This document shows positions 7,015 to 12,432 of a stretch of 12,432 bases of DNA, one piece after another; positions within the stretch are counted from its first letter, which is position 1; every line of letters begins with the position of its first letter. The notes below the pieces were generated by a model. That model did no database searches, had not been told where the DNA came from, and was given only the letters and a program-made list of their open reading frames with translations. The translations under genes and the position numbers were made by a program. The stretch spans positions 1 through 12,432 of the forward strand of contig JBDNDK010000057.1 in assembly GCA_046719185.1 (NCBI GenBank), in the 5' to 3' direction. This DNA comes from JBDNDK01 sp046719185. GTDB taxonomy: Bacteria > Armatimonadota > UBA5829.

Positions 7015-8058
7015 CTAAATTAAATCATCTAAAAGCATACTTAATGTGCCAGCCATAAACTCTACAGAAGCAACAGCCCTTGAATAGTCCATTCTTTTTG
7101 GTCCAACAACTCCAATAGTGCCTGCAGACCTGCCTTTCACTTTATATCTTGTTGCCACAAAACTGCAGTCACTCATCTGTGAAATAGGATTTTCAGAACC
7201 AATTATCACAGTTACATCATCATCTAAATATGCACTTGAAAGCATCTTATAAATCTGAGCTCTCTCCTCCAGCACAGAAAGAACTTTTTCTAGTCTTTGC
7301 ACATCTTTCTTAAATTCAGGCTGATTGATAATATAACTTGTCCCCTGTGTATGTATGTCGAAATCCTTGATCACATCTGACTCTTTTTTGAGATATAAAA
7401 TCACATCTTTAAGCAGTTCCAAATATGAAGAGCTTTCATCTATATTTTCAACAGCAGAATCCAAATCTTCCAATCCCTTGCCACATAAAGCACTCATCAG
7501 AAAATTAGCAGCCTTAGTGTTATCAAGATTTAGTTTGGAAAAATTAATATCAAGTATCCCATGCAACACCCTGCCATTATCCAACACCACCACAAGCAAA
7601 TGTTTATTAGGGCTCAATGTGGATATACTTATATGATTTATAACAGCCTCAGAAATATTGGGATGAGTTGCAACGGAGGCATATTTTGAAAGCTCAGAAA
7701 GTATCCTGCAGGTTTGAGAAATGATAATATCCATCTCAGTTTTGAGCTCTTGAAGCTTAGTTTTTACGCTTACAGCCTGAGTTGACGGTACACTGCTTTG
7801 CTCCATCAACTGGTCAACATAGAATCTATAGCCCAAATCAGAAGGCACTCTTCCGGCAGATGTATGAGGTTGATACAAAAGACCAAGCTCAGAAAGCTCA
7901 GCAAGCTCATTTCTCACAGTTGCAGATTTCACACCAAGCTTATAAGTGTCTATAAGATGACGCGATCCAATAGGTTCGGCAGTTTTTATATAGTCATACA
8001 CAACTGCCTTTAATATAATCTTTTTTCTTGAATCAATTGAATTTATATCTTTTCGCAC
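7015..8058 (-). CDS. hrcA: Heat-inducible transcription repressor HrcA
   Basis: HrcA represses chaperone genes by binding CIRCE operators and needs GroEL to fold into its active form (established for the family). The N-terminal winged helix is clear: RKKIILKAVVYDYIKTAEPIG, then the SATVRNELAELSELGLL recognition region and the family signature QPHTSAGRVPSDLGYRFYVD. A GAF-like middle and the conserved C-terminal GVVGPKRMDYSRAVASVEFM complete a normal-length protein (347 residues). The frame reaches an ATG at 8067, but its ribosome site AAAAGG directly abuts that codon. The GTG at 8058 has it nine bases upstream and is preferred. No grpE, dnaK or dnaJ follows, which is unlike the common hrcA-grpE-dnaK order. 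No CIRCE (TTAGCACTC-N9-GAGTGCTAA) is seen in its own promoter region. The next gene downstream is the amidase, 300 bases away. Confidence 0.96.
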   Translation of the reverse strand: MRKDINSIDSRKKIILKAVVYDYIKTAEPIGSRHLIDTYKLGVKSATVRNELAELSELGLLYQPHTSAGRVPSDLGYRFYVDQLMEQSSVPSTQAVSVKTKLQELKTEMDIIISQTCRILSELSKYASVATHPNISEAVINHISISTLSPNKHLLVVVLDNGRVLHGILDINFSKLNLDNTKAANFLMSALCGKGLEDLDSAVENIDESSSYLELLKDVILYLKKESDVIKDFDIHTQGTSYIINQPEFKKDVQRLEKVLSVLEERAQIYKMLSSAYLDDDVTVIIGSENPISQMSDCSFVATRYKVKGRSAGTIGVVGPKRMDYSRAVASVEFMAGTLSMLLDDLI

Positions 8059-8067
8059 CGCGTACAT

Positions 8068-8073
8068 CCTTTT
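8068..8073 (-). promoter_or_regulatory. Ribosome binding site that decides the hrcA start
   Basis: AAAAGG ends directly against the ATG at 8067 and lies nine bases before the in-frame GTG at 8058. A spacing of zero cannot work, so GTG is the more likely start. Confidence 0.6.
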
Positions 8074-8132
8074 GTTTACGGAAGCCGAGGTATAATATTT
8101 GCCTCAATTTACTCTCTTTCACTATATTGGAT

Positions 8133-8160
8133 ATTATCATTCTAAACGCTTACATGTCAA
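8133..8160 (-). promoter_or_regulatory. Sigma-70 promoter of hrcA
   Basis: On the minus strand TTGACA (8160-8155) and GATAAT (8138-8133) are separated by 16 bases. The start would lie near 8126, about 68 bases before the hrcA start. The palindrome CAGCTAGCTG just upstream is a possible operator. Confidence 0.65.
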
Positions 8161-8348
8161 GATATCAGCTAGCTGTTTGCTCTAAACTATATATTGACAC
8201 TTTTTCAATAATTTTTGAGCAAATAAAGGAATTAAGACTACTATTATTTAAGAAATCATGTGGCAATATAAATGACTCCAACAATAAACTTTTTACCAAT
8301 TTTTTGATAAAAATCATAGCTTATTTGTGTCATACCAATTGCCTTGTG

Positions 8349-8357
8349 TGCTATAAT
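8349..8357 (+). promoter_or_regulatory. Extended -10 promoter of the DUF4446-sigma unit
   Basis: TGCTATAAT is a perfect extended -10 element (TGn plus TATAAT). No good TTGACA lies at the normal distance, which is common for extended -10 promoters. Transcription would start near 8364, about 28 bases before the ATG at 8392, leaving room for the AAGGGTGG ribosome site at 8377-8384. Confidence 0.55.
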
Positions 8358-8391
8358 TAGCCAGAAAAATCCAATCAAGGGTGGTTGATAT

Positions 8392-8907
8392 ATGGATAAT
8401 TTGTCTACACTTGTTAATGAATATGGTGTTTTTATATTTCTAGCACTCACAATATTTTGTATTGTATTGTTAATAATGTGTATATCTCTCTTCTCTAGAA
8501 TAAGAAAGATTGATGAAAAAAGAGGAATGGTGCTTCCAGAGGATAGTGTGGGAAATATACTTGATAATCAGAAAAATCATTCACAATTGTTGTCTGAACA
8601 TTCCAACAAATTAGACCAAATCATGAATATACAGAACAAACTTTCTCTTAGAATTGATAATTGCATACAGCATATAGGTCTTGTTAGATTTAATGCATTT
8701 GATGATGTTGGAGGAGAACAAAGCTTTGCATTGGCACTGCTTGATGAAAATCAGAACGGCATTATTGTAAGTAATATATATGGAAGACAAGATACAAGAA
8801 TATATGCAAAGAATGTAAAAGCTGGAAAATGTGAGAGAGCTCTTAGCGATGAAGAAACAAAAGCTGTGAATATGGCAATGAAGAGTGAGAGTTTAGCAGC
8901 ACATTAA
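8392..8907 (+). CDS. DUF4446 family membrane protein
   Basis: This 171-residue protein has one membrane span near the N-terminus (about 12-35), followed by a basic patch (SRIRKIDEKR) and a helical, probably coiled-coil stretch (about 50-90). A conserved C-terminal domain follows: QHIGLVRFNAFDDVGGEQSFALALLDEN and IIVSNIYGRQDTRIYAKNV, ending in a LSDEETKAV helix. This block is the DUF4446 signature as I know it; the biochemical role of the family is not established. The domain would face the cytoplasm if the N-terminus is outside. The ATG has AAGGGTGG seven bases upstream. The sigma factor gene starts 19 bases after its stop, so the two are almost certainly co-transcribed. A link to the sigma/anti-sigma switch is possible but not shown. 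Confidence 0.88.
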   Translation: MDNLSTLVNEYGVFIFLALTIFCIVLLIMCISLFSRIRKIDEKRGMVLPEDSVGNILDNQKNHSQLLSEHSNKLDQIMNIQNKLSLRIDNCIQHIGLVRFNAFDDVGGEQSFALALLDENQNGIIVSNIYGRQDTRIYAKNVKAGKCERALSDEETKAVNMAMKSESLAAH

Positions 8908-8926
8908 AACTTTTTGAATAAAAAAT

Positions 8927-9562
8927 ATGTCTGATGCTAACATAAGAAATGCAATGTCAGCCGCCCGTCAGAAAGAAAAAGAAGAAGAAAGAGCTCTGAT
9001 ACAGCGGTGTAAAAATGGCGAAATTGGCGCTTTTGATGAATTGATAACAAAATATGAAAAGCGTGTGTTTAATTATGCCTATAGAGTGGCAGGCAATTAT
9101 GATGATGCAAATGATGTAGCTCAGGAAGCATTAATAAGAGTATATAATTCTCTCCACACTTTCAGAGGAGATGCAAACTTCACCACTTGGATGTATAGAA
9201 TTGTTACTAATGTCTTTTTAGATGATAGAAAAAAACAAAAAGCCCACAGAAAAGTTTCCCTTGATGAATATATAGATTTGGATGAAAATTCAGTCACCAG
9301 ACAATTTGAAGATAATAGCCCTACCCCGGAAGTTGTGATAGAAAAGAAGGAAAAAGACCAGTTTGTGCAGAATGCTATAAGTACACTGCCTGAATATCAG
9401 AAGATTATTGTTACTCTATATCATATTGAAGACTTAAGCTATGAGGAAATTGCAGAAATACTTCAGTTGCCTATTGGAACTGTAAAATCTAGGCTTAATA
9501 GAGCTAGACTAGCTCTTAAAGAAAAACTTGAAAATATTCCGGAACTTTTCGGAAACTTATAA
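8927..9562 (+). CDS. ECF-type (sigma-E/SigW-like) RNA polymerase sigma factor
   Basis: Extracytoplasmic-function sigma factors direct RNA polymerase to envelope-stress or related promoters and are held inactive by a cognate anti-sigma factor. The 211 residues contain a basic N-terminal extension (1-25) and region 2 at about 35-105, with AFDELITKYEKRVFNYAYRV, DDANDVAQEALIRVY and FTTWMYRIVTNVFLDDRK. A linker with an SPTPEVVIEKKEK stretch follows. Region 4 (about 145-200) has LPEYQKIIVTLYHIEDLSYEEIAEIL followed by GTVKSRLNRARLALKEKL. No sigma region 3 is present, as expected for ECF. No Shine-Dalgarno sequence precedes the ATG at 8927 (the upstream bases are A/T only), and the next ATG at 8954 has none either. 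Translation may therefore depend on coupling to the DUF4446 gene. The zinc-type anti-sigma gene follows after 177 bases. Confidence 0.95.
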   Translation: MSDANIRNAMSAARQKEKEEERALIQRCKNGEIGAFDELITKYEKRVFNYAYRVAGNYDDANDVAQEALIRVYNSLHTFRGDANFTTWMYRIVTNVFLDDRKKQKAHRKVSLDEYIDLDENSVTRQFEDNSPTPEVVIEKKEKDQFVQNAISTLPEYQKIIVTLYHIEDLSYEEIAEILQLPIGTVKSRLNRARLALKEKLENIPELFGNL

Positions 9563-9739
9563 AGTCTCATAACTGAGGCGTTATATGTAAGGCACAAATT
9601 GTGTCAGGTTTGATAATCATACTAAGATTGGTTTAAGAACATTTAAGCATGGAAGCGTCAAGCCTATATTATGGAAGAAATATTATGTATAGGTTGGGGT
9701 GAAAACCACTATTAGCATGATGCATATTGGAGAACTAGT
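9563..9739 (+). promoter_or_regulatory. Gap between sigma and anti-sigma genes with possible ECF promoter and competing hairpins
   Basis: A candidate ECF-type promoter is GAAC (9637-9640), 15 bases, CGTC (9656-9659); known ECF promoters have an AAC-containing -35 box and a CGT(C/A) -10 box with spacing about 16-17, so this is one base short. The predicted start would be near 9666. AGCCTATA (9661-9668) can pair with TATAGGTT (9688-9695). The GGTT of that second arm can instead pair with AACC at 9704-9707, so the two stems exclude each other. Further upstream, GGCAC-N5-GTGTC (9591-9605) is a small hairpin. Very short ORFs (15-17 codons) are present without convincing ribosome sites. I do not recognise a known riboswitch class. 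Confidence 0.35.
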
Positions 9740-10702
9740 ATGAAATGTGATAAGGCAAGTCAGTTATTTTCTGACTACTACGAAAAAACTTTATATGGGC
9801 AGGAAAAGGAAGATTTTGAAGCACACTTAAAATCTTGTGAAGATTGTGCTTTAGAATACAAAAAGTTTGCTTCATCTCTCAGCTTGATAGAGAGCCTCGA
9901 TGATGTGGAGCTTCCTAGCAATTTCCATGCTCAGGTTATGGCAAGAATTCAACAAACAGCTCAAACAAACAAAAAACCGTTAATTCCTCTCAACATTGAT
10001 TGGAAAAGTGTTTTCTCTGTTAGATCTCCAATTAAAGCACTTGCTTATGGCTTAAGTGTATTGGTTCTGTTATCTGTTTTAATTCAAGTATCACCAATAG
10101 ACACCATCACAGCTGGCTGGTTTACTCCAAAACCTTCAATCACAAATAATCAGTCTCAAAACATATCAAGCTTGCCTATAACTGGTGAAACAATTTCACC
10201 TAAGGTTTCTGTTGTTGATATTAAAGAGATATCTGAAAACAACTATGAAATACAGCTTGCAAGTGGAATTGAAAGCATTGTTGATTATACAATAACAGAT
10301 TCAAAGTCAAATATTATATCTGAAGATTCAATATCAAGACATACAAATAAATTTATAAATGTTGCCACCTCAGATAAAAACACAGAAATCTTCAAGATTA
10401 ACTGGCAAAATGATGGAAAGAAGCATACTAGCTTGATCATAGTTCCATCTGCTATTGACAAAACTGTTGATGAAAAATTAGCAGCAATATCAATAGAATC
10501 TATGACTCTTGAATTTGCTCTTGCAGAGATAGCAAAGAAATATAATGTAGCATTCTTTGTTCAAACTGGATATAACAAAAATATCAGTGTAAGCTTTGAT
10601 AAAAAAGTATCTGTAGATGAAGCATTGAATGTGATAGCTAATAAACTGAACTTAAAAGTATCAGCAGCTAGCCCAGGAGTATATGTTATAGACTCTAAAT
10701 AA
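9740..10702 (+). CDS. Zinc-type anti-sigma factor with one membrane span and a C-terminal STN domain
   Basis: The protein has 320 residues. The N-terminal zinc-finger anti-sigma (ZAS/zf-HC2) domain shows Cys3, His29, Cys33 and Cys36 in the H-x3-C-x2-C layout (HLKSCEDC) and should bind the ECF sigma factor in the cytoplasm. One membrane span lies at about 97-118 (IKALAYGLSVLVLLSVLIQV). A Ser/Thr/Asn-rich beta region outside the membrane (about 125-240) follows. The end (about 250-318) reads MTLEFALAEIAKKYNVAFFV, then NISVSF, VSVDEALNVIANKLNLKV and GVYVI. This is the layout of the STN (secretin/TonB N-terminal) short domain. STN domains usually sit on TonB receptors or secretins; in FecA the domain signals to the anti-sigma regulator FecR. 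Here it is fused to the anti-sigma factor itself. The ATG has GGAG seven bases upstream. A strong terminator follows the gene. Confidence 0.9.
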   Translation: MKCDKASQLFSDYYEKTLYGQEKEDFEAHLKSCEDCALEYKKFASSLSLIESLDDVELPSNFHAQVMARIQQTAQTNKKPLIPLNIDWKSVFSVRSPIKALAYGLSVLVLLSVLIQVSPIDTITAGWFTPKPSITNNQSQNISSLPITGETISPKVSVVDIKEISENNYEIQLASGIESIVDYTITDSKSNIISEDSISRHTNKFINVATSDKNTEIFKINWQNDGKKHTSLIIVPSAIDKTVDEKLAAISIESMTLEFALAEIAKKYNVAFFVQTGYNKNISVSFDKKVSVDEALNVIANKLNLKVSAASPGVYVIDSK

Positions 10703-10724
10703 CAAATAAACTAAGTAATAAATT

Positions 10725-10757
10725 AAGGGTGCAGTAAAAAAACTGCACCCTTTTTGT
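10725..10757 (+). terminator. Intrinsic terminator after the anti-sigma gene, possibly two-way
   Basis: AAGGGTGCAGT (10725-10735) pairs with ACTGCACCCTT (10742-10752) over 11 pairs with a six-A loop, followed by a T run. It lies 23 bases after the anti-sigma stop. On the minus strand the same stem is followed by a weaker T/A tail, so it may also end the convergent peroxiredoxin transcript. Confidence 0.93.
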
Positions 10758-10776
10758 TTTATATAATACTATCTAT

Positions 10777-11424
10777 CTAATCAATAGACTTCTTGCAAAA
10801 ATACCAATCTACACATTCATAGCCTTCATTAACTCTCTTCTCAGCAGCTTCTGCAGTTGCAGGTGGAGGAACAATCACTTTGTCTCCCGGTTTCCAAGAT
10901 TCTGGAGTTGCAACTTTATATTTATCAGATGTCTGACAAGCATCAATGATTCTCAAAATTTCTTCCACATTTCTGCCATTTGTCATTGGATAATAGAGCA
11001 TTGCTCTTAAGATACCATTATCATCAATAACAAATACTGATCTCACTGTTGCAGTTGCAGATGATGTGCTGTGGAGCATACCATACATTTTAGCAACCTT
11101 CATATCAAGGTCGGCAATAATTGGGAAAGGTATATCCACACCAAATTTCTCTTTAATATTTCTAATCCATGCTATGTGTGAATGAATGCTGTCAATGCTT
11201 AATCCTATAAGCTGAACATTTCTTTTCATAAATTCTGTATTATGATTTGCAAATGCCATAAACTCTGTTGTGCAGACAGGAGTGAAATCTGCTGGATGTG
11301 AGAACATTACAACCCATTTGCCTTTATAATCTGTAAGGCTCTTTTTGCCATGTGTTGTAACAGCTTCCCAAATTGGTGCAGTATCTCCAAGCAATAACAT
11401 ATGAGGCTGCTCACATTGATCCAT
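10777..11424 (-). CDS. Peroxiredoxin, Prx6 type
   Basis: Peroxiredoxins reduce hydrogen peroxide and organic peroxides in the cytoplasm through a reactive cysteine. The 215 residues fit the long Prx6-type form. The active-site block is HPADFTPVCTTEF, with Thr48 and peroxidatic Cys51; the conserved Arg128 is in TVRSVFVID. The Prx6-type C-terminal arm is present (YKVATPESWKPGDKVIVPPPAT). Near the end is ECVDWYFCKK with Cys204 and Cys210. This C-x5-C pair resembles archaeal Prx such as the Aeropyrum enzyme, in which C-terminal cysteines resolve the sulfenic acid, so a 2-Cys mechanism is likely rather than the 1-Cys mechanism of mammalian Prx6. GGAGG lies ten bases before the ATG. The gene is convergent with the anti-sigma unit and lies 117 bases downstream of the membrane protein gene, with its own promoter candidate. 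No reductase gene is adjacent. Confidence 0.95.
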   Translation of the reverse strand: MDQCEQPHMLLLGDTAPIWEAVTTHGKKSLTDYKGKWVVMFSHPADFTPVCTTEFMAFANHNTEFMKRNVQLIGLSIDSIHSHIAWIRNIKEKFGVDIPFPIIADLDMKVAKMYGMLHSTSSATATVRSVFVIDDNGILRAMLYYPMTNGRNVEEILRIIDACQTSDKYKVATPESWKPGDKVIVPPPATAEAAEKRVNEGYECVDWYFCKKSID

Positions 11425-11469
11425 GATATTAAATCCTCCGATAATTTTTATTATAGTTCTGCATAGTGA

Positions 11470-11498
11470 ATTATATTCCTCTAATTTGAACCTGTATA
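11470..11498 (-). promoter_or_regulatory. Candidate promoter of the peroxiredoxin gene
   Basis: On the minus strand TATACA (11498-11493) and a perfect TATAAT (11475-11470) are separated by 17 bases, giving a start near 11463. A second TATAAT at 11455-11450 is closer to the gene. It overlaps the inverted repeat ATAAT-N4-ATTAT (11441-11454), which could be an operator near the transcription start. Confidence 0.45.
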
Positions 11499-11541
11499 AA
11501 GTTTATTTTACCCAATATTAAACCTATATGACTTGTGTTGG

Positions 11542-12231
11542 CTAATACTGATTAGGCTCTTTTATACTTTTAATAGTTAGATACATATGTGTCAATCCCA
11601 GCTGTGCAATAGGCAGAGTAACTAAAATTCCGACACCAAGTGCGATTGCACCAGCAAAACCAAACAACATAAAGATAATTGTATAAAAGTATATTTGAGG
11701 TCTAAATCCTTCAGTTAAATACTCAGATCTTGCTATTGCTGCCTTTGCTGTCAGTCCTTCATCTGCTGCAACATAATATACAAAAGCCCATCTTGCAATG
11801 ACAATAAATGCAATTAGAATACTAATCAATCCCAAAAAAACCAGTGCAAATATAGAAGCAGGATTATCCGGAGATGTGCTAAATATTCCAAATCCAATCC
11901 ACAATGGAATTCCTGCTATAACAAATACTACGGCAACATACAAAATAAATAACCATCCTACTCCCATCCATCTTGGTATTTCTTTAAATCCATCAAATAA
12001 TTCCCCAAAAGATGGCTCAATATTTTTTGTGAGTTTTATAAAGAATAAAGTAAATCCTCCAGTTAATGGAAAAACAAATACAATTGAAAATATTATATTT
12101 ATAACGGGGATGTTTGATGCAGCTCCTTGTATCGCCGAATATATTAAATATCCAACAATTGAAAGCATTGTAAACTTTTTAAATGATTCTATTGCAAGCC
12201 TAAACAGATTACCAAAACTTAAATTATTCAT
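11542..12231 (-). CDS. Polytopic inner-membrane protein of unknown function (DUF975-like)
   Basis: This 229-residue protein has about five or six hydrophobic spans: roughly 20-40, 42-65, 92-116, 123-147 and 180-212, the last long enough for two. The N-terminal amphipathic stretch (LSFGNLFRLAIESFKKF) and the loop EGLTAKAAIARSEYLTEGF between spans resemble the DUF975/glycerophosphodiesterase-membrane-domain group of multi-span proteins, in which a similar 'A-x-x-R-S' helix is common. This assignment is from memory and is loose. No catalytic or transport motif is seen. The ATG is preceded by a full AGGAGG six bases upstream. The gene has a near-perfect promoter and follows the 5S rRNA terminator on the same strand. 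No clear terminator separates it from the peroxiredoxin gene downstream. Confidence 0.8.
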   Translation of the reverse strand: MNNLSFGNLFRLAIESFKKFTMLSIVGYLIYSAIQGAASNIPVINIIFSIVFVFPLTGGFTLFFIKLTKNIEPSFGELFDGFKEIPRWMGVGWLFILYVAVVFVIAGIPLWIGFGIFSTSPDNPASIFALVFLGLISILIAFIVIARWAFVYYVAADEGLTAKAAIARSEYLTEGFRPQIYFYTIIFMLFGFAGAIALGVGILVTLPIAQLGLTHMYLTIKSIKEPNQY

Positions 12232-12267
12232 AACATTCCTCCTTGAGTTTTACTTAATATTTTGAGC

Positions 12268-12297
12268 ATTATATTCATTATGGATATTTTATGTCAA
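12268..12297 (-). promoter_or_regulatory. Near-perfect sigma-70 promoter of the membrane protein gene
   Basis: On the minus strand TTGACA (12297-12292) and TATAAT (12273-12268) both match consensus, with an 18-base spacer (one longer than ideal). The start would lie near 12261, about 30 bases before the ATG. Confidence 0.75.
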
Positions 12298-12334
12298 TTA
12301 CTTTAATAATTATTCAGAATATATATAAAAAGTA

Positions 12335-12372
12335 CAAAAACAAACCCCCTGCTTACTATTAAGCAGGGGGTT
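12335..12372 (-). terminator. Intrinsic terminator after the 5S rRNA
   Basis: AACCCCCTGCTT pairs with AAGCAGGGGGTT over 12 perfect pairs (12343-12354 with 12361-12372) around a six-base loop. In the minus-strand direction a TTTGTTTTTG tail follows. It begins 12 bases after the end of the 5S rRNA. Confidence 0.95.
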
Positions 12373-12383
12373 ATAAAAATAAA

Positions 12384-12432
12384 ACCTGGCAACGACCTAT
12401 TTTTCCGGGGCCTTACGCCCAAGTATCGTCGG
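12384..12432 (-). rRNA. rrf: 5S ribosomal RNA, 3' part (cut by window edge)
   Basis: The last 49 bases, read on the minus strand, begin CCGACGATACTTGGGCG and end GGTCGTTGCCAGG. They match the 3' half of bacterial 5S rRNA: the CCGAYGRTACT loop E region, the GGGCG...GCCCCGG helix, and the closing-stem end TAGGTCGTTGCCAGG. A strong terminator follows directly. The 5' half, and probably 23S and 16S genes, would lie beyond the right edge (inference). Confidence 0.93.

Larger units (their letters stand above)
8059..8391. other. Divergent intergenic region between hrcA and the DUF4446 gene
   Basis: These 333 bases are AT-rich and carry the hrcA promoter (minus strand) and an extended -10 promoter for the plus-strand unit. 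Next to the hrcA -35 box is a ten-base palindrome, CAGCTAGCTG (8166-8175). Short ORFs on both strands here lack ribosome sites and look like chance. No CIRCE element, tRNA or T-tailed hairpin was seen. A TTGACA at 8194-8199 on the plus strand has no good -10 box at normal distance. Confidence 0.6.

Noticed and set aside
8441..8448. TAGCACTC, half of a CIRCE operator
   Set aside because: It lies inside the DUF4446 coding region and has no inverted GAGTGCTA partner nine bases away.
9563..9739. Known riboswitch or tRNA in the sigma/anti-sigma gap
   Set aside because: No T-loop (GGTTCRANYC) and no consensus of a riboswitch class that I recognise; only generic hairpins.
11441..11454. PerR/Fur-like box before the peroxiredoxin gene
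   Set aside because: The arms ATAAT and ATTAT are separated by four bases, whereas PerR boxes are 7-1-7; kept only as a generic inverted repeat.
11798..12265. 155-codon plus-strand frame opposite the membrane protein
   Set aside because: It is a mirror of the hydrophobic minus-strand gene, which has a perfect ribosome site and promoter.

Overview
The window is an AT-rich bacterial chromosome segment with dense, mostly co-directional genes. Ten complete protein genes, one partial gene (rph) and a partial 5S rRNA are supported; a further small ORF is doubtful. Lineage cannot be fixed from sequence alone. The murI-gerM-rph block, HrcA, a DUF4446 protein and a stalk-domain/AMIN amidase suggest a Terrabacteria-type organism (Firmicutes-like or Armatimonadota-like). 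The STN domain on the anti-sigma factor and the AMIN domains, both usually met in envelopes with an outer membrane, lean towards a diderm. This is inference with low to moderate confidence. No phage, insertion sequence, CRISPR array or tRNA is visible.

Minus strand, 8058 down to 1. hrcA (heat-shock repressor) has its own TTGACA-N16-GATAAT promoter. After a 300-base gap with a second promoter comes a cell-wall/RNA-processing block. Its order is an exported N-acetylmuramoyl-L-alanine amidase, a membrane-anchored GerMN-domain lipoprotein-like protein, glutamate racemase (murI, TTG start), a 1068-residue exported PDZ protein of unknown function, and the 5' end of rph (RNase PH), which runs off the left edge. 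The Bacillus racE-gerM-rph cluster has the same core; the amidase and the large PDZ protein are the differences here.

Plus strand, 8392 to 10702. Divergent from hrcA lies a three-gene unit: a DUF4446 membrane protein, an ECF sigma factor, and a zinc-type anti-sigma factor with one membrane span. The anti-sigma factor carries a secretin/TonB N-terminal (STN) domain at its outer end. This ZAS-TM-STN layout is the most interesting protein architecture in the window: it suggests a sigma/anti-sigma switch read out by an envelope-side STN module in one polypeptide. The 177-base gap before the anti-sigma gene holds an ECF-like promoter candidate and two mutually exclusive hairpins. The unit ends in a strong intrinsic terminator that may also serve the convergent peroxiredoxin gene.

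Minus strand, 12432 down to 10777. The 3' part of a 5S rRNA with a strong terminator is followed by a polytopic membrane protein with a near-perfect sigma-70 promoter, then a Prx6-type peroxiredoxin with its own promoter. Several starts differ from the longest reading frame because the Shine-Dalgarno sequence and promoter positions point to internal starts.
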